From: a virus
Direction: 5' to 3' (one strand)
DNA length: 54,210 bases
Virus record (IMG/VR): IMGVR_UViG_3300042938_001105
Span: 1 to 54,210 of that record
Part shown: positions 20,353 to 28,707 of the stretch, piece after piece
Layout: the number at the start of each line of letters is the position of its first letter
Position numbering within the stretch: the first letter of the stretch is position 1
The notes under the pieces: model-generated
Databases searched by the model: none
Seen by the model: only the letters and a program-made list of their open reading frames with translations
Told to the model about the DNA's origin: nothing
Translations under genes and position numbers: made by a program

Positions 20353-21919
20353 TATAATCATTTAAAACTTTAACGAATTCTTGTTGTATCGCTTTGGTTA
20401 ATTGAACATAAGATGTGATATTATCCGTAGCGACTACTTGAGTATTTGTCCCTTCTTTTTCTATTTGTCTCATTGCCGCAAGTATTTGTGGGTCAGATAG
20501 TCTTTTATATTTAGATAATTTTGATTTAATATCTTTTACAAAACTATTATTACCTTTGTAATCACTAATAACCGTTAATCTATTATCGTCATACACAACC
20601 ACCGCTTCTTTTTTATTTCTATGTAGATAACTAATACCTGAAATGTTTGTAATACATTTATGTCCACCTGAATTAGCATTAATAACATCCCAACCATTAA
20701 CCGTAATTCTATCCAATAAGTCTTTTTGTTTGTCTGTTAAATTTCTATAAAGTTTTTCAGAAATATTACCAATAATGGTTAATAGCTTATCATCGGCGTT
20801 TGCGTTAAATGATTCTCTACTTCCATATATGGCAATTAAATCTTTTAGTGTGAACCCAACTGACTCGTATTCGGCTTGTATTTCAGATAGTCTTTTAAGT
20901 GTTCCAAATGTAATCTTCATTCCTTTTAATTCACTTTCAAATTTACCCAATACTTCATTTTTCATTTCACCTAAATCAATACCCTTTAACGCCCTATCCT
21001 CTTTGAATGGGTTACAAGAAGCTTGTACTAATCCTAATGGCCAAGCAATAACTATAAAGTCAGCATCGGGATTGTTTTTAAATGGTGTATATCTATCATA
21101 AGAACCTGGTTTAATCATAGACCCACCACCGTACTGTACAATAATACTACCCACTCTTGTTACGTTTGGATTCTCTTTTTGTTTTTCAATATAATTTGCT
21201 TGGTTTTTAACCAAATCTTCAGTACTTGCATACCCTTTAGTTGATATTTGTTTTTTAATATTATTTAAAATACTTAAAAGTGATGGCTGAGCATTTAATA
21301 CTATCTGTTCTAAAAACTCTGGTTTGTTTTTAAATGCCAATAATAATTTATTTGCAACCAATCCCATTAAAAACTTGTTTGATTTTAAACTACTATCCTT
21401 ATCAAATTTAAGTAAGTAATTCATAACCATTTCAGGTGATATTTTGTTAACCGCAAAATTTGCAGAGTCTACCGTCGATATGATATTAATATCTTCTGTT
21501 GGAAATATGTCTTTTGGTGATACAATTTGTGATATTGTTTCTATGTTTGATCTTGAAGATTTAAAACTTGTGGCGGTTTCTGGTTCAACACCAGCTTGTG
21601 TATCGTGGTGGTCAGTATGAATAACAAACATGGGTTTACCGTGAGCAAAATCAACCAAAACCGGCATCACATCACCACTAGCATCAGGTTTCTTAACTGA
21701 AAATTCTTTATCTCCGTATTGGATAACCTCAGCATCAACCACTTTAATCCCGTAGTTTTCTAAATAACTTTTCATTCCTATCGCAGTGGTAACACCATCT
21801 AAATCTTGATGAAAATAAATTTTAGCCTTTTTGTAACGTTTTGATAATTCATTAATATTTCTAATCCCCGATTCGTTAAGCAATCGTTTGTACTGTGATT
21901 CCGTTATTACCATTTTCAT
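20339..21919 (-). CDS. DHH-family phosphoesterase with shared N-terminal peptide (526 aa)
   Basis: The N-terminus MKMVITESQYKRLLNESG has L-N-E at residue 16, like the other cargo-type proteins. The catalytic domain then follows DHH order: YFHQDLDGVTTAIGMKSY (motif I), PVLVDFAHGKPMF (motif II), VIHTDHHDTQ (DHH motif) and ISTVDSANF (motif IV). A C-terminal SGGHKCITNISG resembles the GGH of DHHA1. DHH/DHHA1 enzymes include NrnA and GdpP, which hydrolyse nanoRNA or cyclic dinucleotides with Mn. A packaged enzyme of this type could destroy nucleotide signals of host defence or salvage nucleotides; that use is inference. Confidence 0.82.
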   Translation of the reverse strand: MKMVITESQYKRLLNESGIRNINELSKRYKKAKIYFHQDLDGVTTAIGMKSYLENYGIKVVDAEVIQYGDKEFSVKKPDASGDVMPVLVDFAHGKPMFVIHTDHHDTQAGVEPETATSFKSSRSNIETISQIVSPKDIFPTEDINIISTVDSANFAVNKISPEMVMNYLLKFDKDSSLKSNKFLMGLVANKLLLAFKNKPEFLEQIVLNAQPSLLSILNNIKKQISTKGYASTEDLVKNQANYIEKQKENPNVTRVGSIIVQYGGGSMIKPGSYDRYTPFKNNPDADFIVIAWPLGLVQASCNPFKEDRALKGIDLGEMKNEVLGKFESELKGMKITFGTLKRLSEIQAEYESVGFTLKDLIAIYGSRESFNANADDKLLTIIGNISEKLYRNLTDKQKDLLDRITVNGWDVINANSGGHKCITNISGISYLHRNKKEAVVVYDDNRLTVISDYKGNNSFVKDIKSKLSKYKRLSDPQILAAMRQIEKEGTNTQVVATDNITSYVQLTKAIQQEFVKVLNDYINKG

Positions 21920-21944
21920 AATAATAAATACTCTATAAAGTAAA

Positions 21945-21970
21945 AAATCCCATTTATGAAAATGGGATTT
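21945..21970 (-). terminator. Terminator overlapping the methyltransferase stop
   Basis: AAATCCCATTT, TCAT loop, AAATGGGATTT and a T-tract on the minus strand. The stem begins inside the last codons of the gene ending at 21954. Confidence 0.85.
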
Positions 21971-22805
21971 CTTGTATTTGACCTAACGTTTTAAAATATT
22001 CAACTCTTGTTTTGGCAATTTCTACATAATTTGGTGATAACTCAATGCCCAACCATCTACGACCCAATATCTCTGCAGCCACCAAACTTGTTCCTGATCC
22101 AGCAAATGGGTCTAATACTACATCGTTTTTGTAGGACAATATTTTAATCGCCTTTGTTGGGATGTCCATTGAGAAGGTCGCCTTGGTGAGTGATTTAGTA
22201 TCTGCAAAGTAATTCCACTGACCAAACACAAGTTCCATAAACTCTTTCTTATCTGTCTCTTCATATACAATTTTTTTCTTTAATGACCCATCTTCCTGTT
22301 CAATGTCAGTAGGTGTCCCTTTCCACTGAGGTTCTCCTTTAACCTTTTTAATGTGGTGTTTTTTGTATGCTAAGATTACACACTCCTTAGGATTATAAAT
22401 GTATGGGCTTGATGGACTCATCCAAGAACCCCAAGCAGTTGTTTTACTTCGGTGTGGTGATTGTTCCTCAAGGTCGACAATCCCAAAGAACCCATAACCA
22501 ATTTCTTTCATTATTTGCCACATCTCAGAAACAAAGAAAATTCTTCCACCTTTCTTTTGACGATTAATCTCATAGGGTATGTTCAACGCAATTCTTCCAT
22601 CGTCTTTTAATAATCTATATGCCTCACTTAACCAATTTTTGGCAAACTCAACATACTCGTTAAATTCAACATCATCCTCATGTACATCGTACGCAATTCC
22701 AACACCATAAGGTGGGGATGTTACAATTAAATCCACAGACCCTTCTGGTAATGTTTTCATTACCTCAACACAATCTCCGTTTATTATTTTTCCTGTTTCT
22801 ATCAT
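21954..22805 (-). CDS. DNA methyltransferase (TSPPY type, beta-class order)
   Basis: The catalytic motif IV comes first (LIVTSPPYGVG, residues about 27-37). The SAM-binding motif I is near the C-terminus (VLDPFAGSGTSLVAAEILGR then WLGIELSPNYVEIAK). This is the beta-type order of N4-cytosine and N6-adenine methylases; the SPPY form favours N4-cytosine or an N6 enzyme of that group. No partner nuclease is adjacent, so it probably protects phage DNA. The gene ends in its own terminator. Confidence 0.9.
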   Translation of the reverse strand: MIETGKIINGDCVEVMKTLPEGSVDLIVTSPPYGVGIAYDVHEDDVEFNEYVEFAKNWLSEAYRLLKDDGRIALNIPYEINRQKKGGRIFFVSEMWQIMKEIGYGFFGIVDLEEQSPHRSKTTAWGSWMSPSSPYIYNPKECVILAYKKHHIKKVKGEPQWKGTPTDIEQEDGSLKKKIVYEETDKKEFMELVFGQWNYFADTKSLTKATFSMDIPTKAIKILSYKNDVVLDPFAGSGTSLVAAEILGRRWLGIELSPNYVEIAKTRVEYFKTLGQIQEIPFS

Positions 22806-22809
22806 ATTC

Positions 22810-23016
22810 TTATTTTATACTCTCTAAAAAATCCCATACTTCATTTGAAAACTCTTCATATAGGTCCCCATCCTCATCATCCGATAAGTCAACAATGTAT
22901 TCATCCACACAAAAATCCACAATTATTTCGTGCACTTCACCAAGTGTTTGTTCCTCATTTTTTAACCCTTCATATTGATTTAGGATATGGTTTTTTTGTT
23001 CTTCTGTTAGTTTCAT
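22810..23016 (-). CDS. Small acidic protein (68 aa)
   Basis: An acidic 68-residue helical protein. Its start MKLTEEQKNHILNQYEGLKN is reminiscent of the ISEEEKRRILNLHEG start of the cargo-type proteins, but a clear cleavage motif and the basic face are lacking. It lies 4 bp upstream of the methyltransferase in the same operon. Function is unknown; a DNA-mimic role is only a thought from its acidity. Confidence 0.65.
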   Translation of the reverse strand: MKLTEEQKNHILNQYEGLKNEEQTLGEVHEIIVDFCVDEYIVDLSDDEDGDLYEEFSNEVWDFLESIK

Positions 23017-23021
23017 TTTTT

Positions 23022-23165
23022 TTAATTTAAAATCAGTACCACTAATACAATGACTACTACGATTATTGACATAATAACCGAATAACCAAAGACTTTATTG
23101 TTTCTTTCTACTTGTTCTCTAGTTCTACCTTGCCATTCGTTTGGATTCCAATCCATATTAGACAT
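23022..23165 (-). CDS. Small single-pass membrane protein (47 aa)
   Basis: The product MSNMDWNPNEWQGRTREQVE... ends in a transmembrane helix (YSVIMSIIVVVIVLVVLILN). Its start overlaps the end of the DUF3310 gene by 8 bp, which suggests coupled translation. It is C-tail anchored with the N-terminus in the cytoplasm. Role unknown. Confidence 0.6.
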   Translation of the reverse strand: MSNMDWNPNEWQGRTREQVERNNKVFGYSVIMSIIVVVIVLVVLILN

Positions 23166-23436
23166 TTTTTTCTAAATTATCAATATGGTGTTGAAGATAC
23201 CACATCGCTTTCTTAAGGTCCTCCAATTCTTTTTCTTTATTTTTCTTTCCTGCTCTTGAAATATACTTAACCGTATTACCCAAAGAAAATCCTAAGTCCC
23301 AAGCATCAATAACCTTGATTGCCTCGTATTCATTATTTTCTCCTCCGTAATGTTGTGGATGGTTTATTTGTTCTATTTTTGGTGGGGGACACTGACAAAG
23401 TCCGGCGCCACCACATATACATTCTTGTTCCATCAT
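23158..23436 (-). CDS. DUF3310 family phage protein
   Basis: After a cysteine-rich N-terminus (CICGGAGLCQC) the protein reads NHPQHYGGENNEYEAIKVID, AWDLGFSLGNTVKYISRAGK and LEDLKKAMWYLQHHIDNL. This is the DUF3310 pattern (HY ... W-x-L-x-F-x-GNA-x-KY-x-x-R-x-GKK ... DL-x-KA-x-WYL). The family is common in phages, often near nucleotide metabolism genes. The extra Cys cluster could bind zinc. It overlaps the glutamine synthetase gene by 4 bp. Confidence 0.88.
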   Translation of the reverse strand: MMEQECICGGAGLCQCPPPKIEQINHPQHYGGENNEYEAIKVIDAWDLGFSLGNTVKYISRAGKKNKEKELEDLKKAMWYLQHHIDNLEKNV

Positions 23437-24560
23437 TCTTCTCTATATTCTTTTAACAATTCTTCATTTGACATTGTACCAAACTTCTGATTTAAACCTT
23501 CTGTTTTAACATTTTTAGTCATCATATGTTTAACCTCATAGATTTGTTCGGCAGTATCTAAAGATGTTACAATTTCTTTAATAATTTTATATGGATTGGC
23601 ATTTGATCCAGGTCTTCTGTCCTCAACATATCCTTTCCATTCTTTTGCCGTGTCTTGTGGTACACGAATAGACGCTCCACGATCAGACACACCCCAACTG
23701 AACGTATCAATCGATTGTGTTTCAAAATCACCAGTAAGTCGTAAATCATTATTAGAACCATACGCTTTAATGTGTTCTTGGTGTCTTGACCCAAATGAAT
23801 TAAATATTGATAAAAAATATTCGTATCCTCCTTTATTTCTCATTCTATCATTTGAAAAGTTGGTGTGAAGTCCTGAACCATTCCATTCACCATAAATTAA
23901 TGGTTTTGGATGAAGCTCAATATGATAACCATATTTTTCAGAAATCTTATAAAGGAAATATCTACTCATCCATAAGTCATCCCCACCTTTTAATTTACCT
24001 TTTGAAAATACTTGATATTCCCATTGACCTAACGCAACTTCAGCATTTGTTCCGGTAATGTCAATTTTATGGTCTAAACACACATTTAAATGTTCTTCAA
24101 CAAAATCACGACCAACCGCATTATGACCAACACCACAATAATATTTTCCTTGTCCTTCAAGTAATCTTCTATCGTGACCTAAAACATTACCTCCAGTTTC
24201 GTTATATATGAAATATTCTTGTTCAAAACCAAACCATAAATCTTCTTGTTCTTTATTAAGGGGAGCCCTATGATTTGATTTATGTGGTATATTATCAGAA
24301 TCCATTACCTCACAAAACACATAAAGAACACTTTTTTCTAATGGAAAAGAATTTGATTTATAGAGTCTAACAGGTTTTAATAAACAATCTGACTTACCTG
24401 TCTCTGCCTGATTAGTTGATGACCCATCAAAATTCCATATAGGAAAATCTTCAATTTTTAAGGTCTTAATTGATTCGTATTCAACAATCTTAACTTTACT
24501 TCTAAGATTTGGCTCCGGTTTATATCCGTCGAGCCACACGTATTCTAACACAACTTTCAT
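23433..24560 (-). CDS. glnA: Glutamine synthetase, type II-like
   Basis: The 375-residue enzyme joins ammonia to glutamate with ATP. It carries the type II signatures in order: FPIWNFDGSSTNQAETGKSD, WFGFEQEYFIYN (metal-binding Glu), GVGHNAVGRDFVEEHLNVCL, EVALGQWEYQV, NGSGLHTNFS, WGVSDRGASIRVP and EDRRPGSNANPY. All look intact, so it should be active. Length and motif forms match the short eukaryote-like GSII rather than the 470-residue bacterial GSI. It sits in an operon with DUF3310 and small genes. In a phage it would be an auxiliary metabolic gene altering host nitrogen flow during infection. Confidence 0.93.
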   Translation of the reverse strand: MKVVLEYVWLDGYKPEPNLRSKVKIVEYESIKTLKIEDFPIWNFDGSSTNQAETGKSDCLLKPVRLYKSNSFPLEKSVLYVFCEVMDSDNIPHKSNHRAPLNKEQEDLWFGFEQEYFIYNETGGNVLGHDRRLLEGQGKYYCGVGHNAVGRDFVEEHLNVCLDHKIDITGTNAEVALGQWEYQVFSKGKLKGGDDLWMSRYFLYKISEKYGYHIELHPKPLIYGEWNGSGLHTNFSNDRMRNKGGYEYFLSIFNSFGSRHQEHIKAYGSNNDLRLTGDFETQSIDTFSWGVSDRGASIRVPQDTAKEWKGYVEDRRPGSNANPYKIIKEIVTSLDTAEQIYEVKHMMTKNVKTEGLNQKFGTMSNEELLKEYREE

Positions 24561-24739
24561 TCGTTTTCTATTATATATTGGATTATTTGTTCTTTTGATT
24601 TTCCTTGATTGAATAAACGATAAACGTCTCTTGAGAATTCGTCCTTGGTAAGGACAGCGTCAGCATCAAGGTATTCCATGATTCTGTCTAAGTTTTTAAG
24701 TATATTTTCTTTACAAAGAAACCTTTTGTTGAATCCCAT
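24557..24739 (-). CDS. Hypothetical helical protein (60 aa)
   Basis: A 60-residue helical protein (CKENILKNLDRIMEYLDADA; DVYRLFNQGKSKEQIIQYII). It overlaps glnA by 4 bp (ATGA) and the upstream 49-residue frame by 29 bp. Not recognised. Confidence 0.55.
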   Translation of the reverse strand: MGFNKRFLCKENILKNLDRIMEYLDADAVLTKDEFSRDVYRLFNQGKSKEQIIQYIIENE

Positions 24740-24860
24740 TTTTTGCGTCTTTAATTTTTTTCACTCCATTAATGAACTCTCTAACTTTTTTACCCAATTC
24801 TGCATCGTTTGGATGTTCTTTCATTAACTCTTTAATAACTTGATATACGTCTAATTCCAT
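24711..24860 (-). CDS. Hypothetical helical protein (49 aa)
   Basis: The frame MELDVYQVIKELMKEHPNDA... to QQKVSL is helical and charged, like its downstream neighbour, which it overlaps by 29 bp in another frame. The pair could be one ancestral gene split by a frameshift, or two small coupled genes. Call is moderate. Confidence 0.5.
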   Translation of the reverse strand: MELDVYQVIKELMKEHPNDAELGKKVREFINGVKKIKDAKNGIQQKVSL

Positions 24861-24879
24861 AATATTTAAATTTAAACGA

Positions 24880-25629
24880 TTAATCTCTTTTTGTCAAATT
24901 TTTGTTCTTAATTAATTTAGATTGTATCATATAATTCATCACCTTTCTTTTTGAAATTGGTAATAATGTTTCTTTAAATGGAAATTGTTCTGTATGATGA
25001 ACTTTAAATACTATTAAATTTTTATGAATTTTAGGGTCATTTATATTTTTTATTAATGGTCTTTTAACTTCTAATAACTTTTCTTCAAAATTATCTTCTT
25101 CACACTCACACACTTTTTTAATAACGCATTTTGTTTCTATCACCCCTTTTTTAATTGGTTTAATCATAAACTCATAAAGATGTGTTAATCCATTATGTTT
25201 AATAAAAAATAAACCTTCTTTCGGTTCTATATTTTTTGGATTTTGTATCGGTTCTATAGAAATGGAGTCGTTAGCAACGTCCCATAACGCTTTTGCTTGA
25301 TTAAAGAAGTCTTTGATTCTATCGTTTGAATATAAACACACTTTATAAATTTCAAGTATTTCTTCTTTTGTGAATAACGGTAGACTATTTGCCAATAAAT
25401 CAGAAATCAATATCTCATCATCAGGATCTTTAAGCAACCTAGTAAGTGTTAAGTACTGACCCTTTTCTGTAATAAGGTTAAGACTAGCAAGGTGTAATGA
25501 AATTTGTTGAAAATTAGGATATAACTTCAAATTTTGAAGTTGTTTATCCATTTTTTGTAGAAAATCTAATAGGACGTATTGTTTGTGTTCAAAATCAATA
25601 GGTTCCTGAAATACCCAATCTGTGTTCAT
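24880..25629 (-). CDS. Conserved phage protein of unknown function (249 aa)
   Basis: It begins MNTDWVFQEPIDFEHKQYVL, then LDFLQKMDKQLQNLKLYPNF, a helical N-terminal half. A beta-rich second half follows (EGLFFIKHNGLTHLYEFMIK) with a CECEED cluster. I recall similar starts in flavobacterial phage proteins without function. No membrane segment or nuclease motif is visible. Confidence 0.7.
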   Translation of the reverse strand: MNTDWVFQEPIDFEHKQYVLLDFLQKMDKQLQNLKLYPNFQQISLHLASLNLITEKGQYLTLTRLLKDPDDEILISDLLANSLPLFTKEEILEIYKVCLYSNDRIKDFFNQAKALWDVANDSISIEPIQNPKNIEPKEGLFFIKHNGLTHLYEFMIKPIKKGVIETKCVIKKVCECEEDNFEEKLLEVKRPLIKNINDPKIHKNLIVFKVHHTEQFPFKETLLPISKRKVMNYMIQSKLIKNKNLTKRD

Positions 25630-25679
25630 TAAAACTTTTAATTAAAAATAGGATATATTATATAACAGTAAATAAAATA

Positions 25680-26888
25680 TTAATTATGTCTCATTACGTG
25701 ATACCATTTATCATTCACCTTAATCTCATTATCGGCACCATCATACCCATTAAGAATTTCTCCGTAATCACTGTCTCGTAATATGTCTTCACAAACTCCA
25801 TCAATATCAACAAATTCTAAAAGATATTTAGAATCAAATCCCATATCTTCTAAATAACTTGGGAAATCTCTAGAATTTTCTTCAACAAAATTATCTATCA
25901 CCTCTTCAATTGTGTCCTCATCATAATCCCCTTCAGGGTCTTCTTTAATTTCTTCAATAATATCTTCTATACTTGTTATTTCCTCTTCAATTTCTTCAGT
26001 TTCTTCATCAGTTAATTCTTCATTTTCCAATTTATAATTTAACCTTTCTATTTTTTGAGTATAAATTACAACGTACTTTTCTTGTTGTTGTGAAAGTTCT
26101 TTTTCTATCCCATAAGCATCTGGGTCATTTCTTACGGCGTCTTCATGAATATCATATAACCAACTTCTGACTTGCACCATATCTAAATTATTCTCCCAAA
26201 CACTTGTTCCAAAGGCTTCATAACCTAAATCTTCAATATCAGATTTAATTTTTTCATAAGCCGCTGATTCAATATCATCATCAGAATATACAACCCATTC
26301 ACTTTCAAACAACGAATCACCTAACCATTCAAACATATGACTATTTCCATATCCTCCGTATTTTGTTTTATATATGAAATACTTGTCTTCTTTTACCTCT
26401 TCCCCATCTTCATTATCGTATGTTCCAATCTCCCTATTTTGGGATAAATGGTTATATAACGCTTCGGTTTCATATGAAATATCATCACCATTATTTATGT
26501 CCCATTCTTTATTTTCTCTATATTCTTGGAGTTCATTTAATTTTTCTTTTAGTATTTTTTTTCTTTCGATTTGATACATCGTACTAGCCCAATAGTTTAA
26601 TCTACCCTTAACTTTATTTTTATCAAAATATGTTATATTTGTGTATCCAATATCTAAATCCCCGTCAACATAATCAATACTATCAATGTTTGATACCGTT
26701 TTATTACTACTCAAGTCTAATTTACCGGTAATTTTAATTTTCTTACCTCTATAATCAGGTAACCGTTTAATTAATGCTCCGTCACCATTAACGTATTTTA
26801 ATAAATCGATATAATCTTCAGGTGCGATATCAACCCACTCTTCTGACTGTTCTAATACCATATTTTTAATAATATTTTTTATTGACAT
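25680..26888 (-). CDS. Acidic protein with shared N-terminal peptide (402 aa)
   Basis: The start at 26888 gives MSIKNIIKNMVLEQSEEW, with V-L-E at residue 13; the longer frame adds an unrelated hydrophobic lead. Residues about 45-95 look like short leucine-rich steps (KLDLSSNKTVSNIDSIDYVD then GDLDIGYTNI). The middle is very acidic and helical (ELTDEETEEIEEEITSIEDI). Such negative charge could mimic DNA or help pack with it. Function unknown. Confidence 0.68.
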   Translation of the reverse strand: MSIKNIIKNMVLEQSEEWVDIAPEDYIDLLKYVNGDGALIKRLPDYRGKKIKITGKLDLSSNKTVSNIDSIDYVDGDLDIGYTNITYFDKNKVKGRLNYWASTMYQIERKKILKEKLNELQEYRENKEWDINNGDDISYETEALYNHLSQNREIGTYDNEDGEEVKEDKYFIYKTKYGGYGNSHMFEWLGDSLFESEWVVYSDDDIESAAYEKIKSDIEDLGYEAFGTSVWENNLDMVQVRSWLYDIHEDAVRNDPDAYGIEKELSQQQEKYVVIYTQKIERLNYKLENEELTDEETEEIEEEITSIEDIIEEIKEDPEGDYDEDTIEEVIDNFVEENSRDFPSYLEDMGFDSKYLLEFVDIDGVCEDILRDSDYGEILNGYDGADNEIKVNDKWYHVMRHN

Positions 26889-26975
26889 ATAATATAAATA
26901 CTTTCCATTTACAAATGATACTTTTATAGTTATCAAATATTTATATAACAAATAAACTTATTAAAATTTTTAATC

Positions 26976-27110
26976 ATGGGATGCGGATGTAAAAAAGGTC
27001 AAGAAACAACACAACCACAACAACCAGCTCAAACACAACAACAACAAAATAATGAGACGGTAAAACAAGCGGTTACAAAAATTGTAGAGAAATATTACAA
27101 GAAGAAATAA
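26976..27110 (+). CDS. Small Cys- and Gln-rich protein (44 aa)
   Basis: The product starts MGCGCKKGQ, continues with a Gln/Pro stretch and ends in a basic helix (AVTKIVEKYYKKK). Small MGCGCKK proteins are familiar to me from large phages; the CGC could bind a metal or be lipidated. It is one of three adjacent plus-strand units. Confidence 0.6.
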   Translation: MGCGCKKGQETTQPQQPAQTQQQQNNETVKQAVTKIVEKYYKKK

Positions 27111-27184
27111 TAATTTTGTTTAAGTGTTTAACTTAAAATATATTTTCAATAGTATTAATAAAAATAAACACTAATAAAAACAAA

Positions 27185-28066
27185 ATGAATTATATTGAAT
27201 TCTATAATTTTTTAGATGGTAAGAATCTATGTAACATATTTGCAAACCTGATCGTAAAAGAAATTAACAATAAACTTCCTGACGCTAAAACTGATATTTC
27301 GGTAATTAACGTCAGGAATTTTTTTATTGTAAAAGGTACAACAACATATAACGAAGTAATAAACTTAGCCGAGTTATTTCAAAATTACTTAAAAAAATAT
27401 GATACGGAACTATCTAATAAAGTAAGAGTTATTGATTCTATACTATATAACAAAGTGGTCGACCAAGAACCATTAAACCTTAAAGAGGTTTTTATTAAAT
27501 CACAAGAAAAAAAATACCAATCCCTACAACAAAAATTAAATAAGTACACCGAAGAAAAAGTGTATTTTAATTTTAAATTACAAGAAAGAACTAATCACGT
27601 TTATTATGATTGTTCATCAGAACAACTTTCAACCGTCATTACTATTTTAGAAGAACAATTCCCTGAATACGTTTTAGTAAAATCTGATTTTTCACAAGAA
27701 ATTTATATATCAGATAAAGTATACGGATTATCAAATAATAACAGACTATACCATTTCCTATTGTGGTCAATTAAAAATCACATATTTGAACTTGGAATTA
27801 GTAAAAAATTAGATGTGTCCTTATATTCTGACGTTAATATTAATGAAATGAATAATTTAACCGTTAATTTTGTTTTACATAATGATAATCATATTGTTAA
27901 AACAGAATGGTTAGAGTCGTTAGTTTTAGATGTGTTCCCATTTGATGTTGAGTCACTAAACACTAAATTTGGAGATATAGAAGATTTAGAAGAACTTATA
28001 ATGGGTACCGATGAATCATACCCATTTAAACAATTAAGTTACTTAAACGACTTTATTTTACTTTAA
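27185..28066 (+). CDS. Hypothetical alpha/beta protein (293 aa)
   Basis: Two similar halves are visible, each with a strand-helix unit: ISVINVRNFFIVKGTTTYNE in the first, YVLVKSDFSQEIYISDKVYG in the second. A C-terminal acidic tail follows. I do not recognise a family. The gene is plus-strand and convergent with the glutaredoxin gene, overlapping it by 9 bp. Confidence 0.7.
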   Translation: MNYIEFYNFLDGKNLCNIFANLIVKEINNKLPDAKTDISVINVRNFFIVKGTTTYNEVINLAELFQNYLKKYDTELSNKVRVIDSILYNKVVDQEPLNLKEVFIKSQEKKYQSLQQKLNKYTEEKVYFNFKLQERTNHVYYDCSSEQLSTVITILEEQFPEYVLVKSDFSQEIYISDKVYGLSNNNRLYHFLLWSIKNHIFELGISKKLDVSLYSDVNINEMNNLTVNFVLHNDNHIVKTEWLESLVLDVFPFDVESLNTKFGDIEDLEELIMGTDESYPFKQLSYLNDFILL

Positions 28067-28345
28067 AAGGTAGTCTTTAACTAACTCCACCCCTTCAAAT
28101 ATGTCTTGGTAGTCTCTATCAGGTGCAAGTAATTTAACATTATGAGCATTATCACTGTCATCTAAAGTTAATAACATTAATGCTGGAACATATTCATTTT
28201 CAACAACTTTCACAAACTCATCATACTCCTCTTCGTATTCTTGAATATCTCTTTCAATGAATGTTATTTTATTTTTTTTAAGTTCTTCTTTGATATGTAC
28301 ACAATGTGGACAACCTTTCATTGTGTAGACTACTGCAATTTTCAT
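28058..28345 (-). CDS. Glutaredoxin-like protein
   Basis: The thioredoxin fold is recognisable: strand AVVYTMKGCPHCVHIKEELK with CPHC active site at residues 12-15, and the cis-proline in NEYVPALMLL. The 95-residue length fits phage glutaredoxins, which reduce ribonucleotide reductase or other disulphides using glutathione. No reductase gene is in the window. The start overlaps the next gene by 4 bp. Confidence 0.85.
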   Translation of the reverse strand: MKIAVVYTMKGCPHCVHIKEELKKNKITFIERDIQEYEEEYDEFVKVVENEYVPALMLLTLDDSDNAHNVKLLAPDRDYQDIFEGVELVKDYLLK

Positions 28346-28686
28346 ATTTTATCGATTGTGAAAAATTTATTTAGACCCATTAACAACAAGCTAATTTGAT
28401 TTAAGTCGGTTGTTAAGATAAATACTTTATATGTTGAATCATTTTCTATTTTTTTAAAATATATTAATACGTCGTAATTACCCCACCATATATTACCTTC
28501 TATATAATTAAATTCACTATGGTCATAAACCGTGAATGACCAAATTACTTTATTCTTATTAGTTAAAATATTTAAACCATCTTTTGTGATGTTTCTTGTT
28601 CTAATAATATTAGGATATGTTTCAGTTTTAAACTTGTTTTTAAACGTTTCAAAAACATGGTCAGGGATTAATTTTTCATTTTCCAT
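28342..28686 (-). CDS. Hypothetical protein (114 aa)
   Basis: A beta-rich soluble protein (NKVIWSFTVYDHSEFNYIEG; DVLIYFKKIENDSTYKVFIL). It is coupled to glutaredoxin by an ATGA overlap at 28342-28345. Not recognised. Confidence 0.65.
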   Translation of the reverse strand: MENEKLIPDHVFETFKNKFKTETYPNIIRTRNITKDGLNILTNKNKVIWSFTVYDHSEFNYIEGNIWWGNYDVLIYFKKIENDSTYKVFILTTDLNQISLLLMGLNKFFTIDKI

Positions 28687-28707
28687 AAGATAATGATATA
28701 AATATAA

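Noticed and set aside
22810-23016. Sixteenth member of the shared-peptide family
   Set aside because: The start LTEEQKNHILNQYEG is suggestive, but there is no clear L/I-x-E site and the protein is acidic with no basic helix face.
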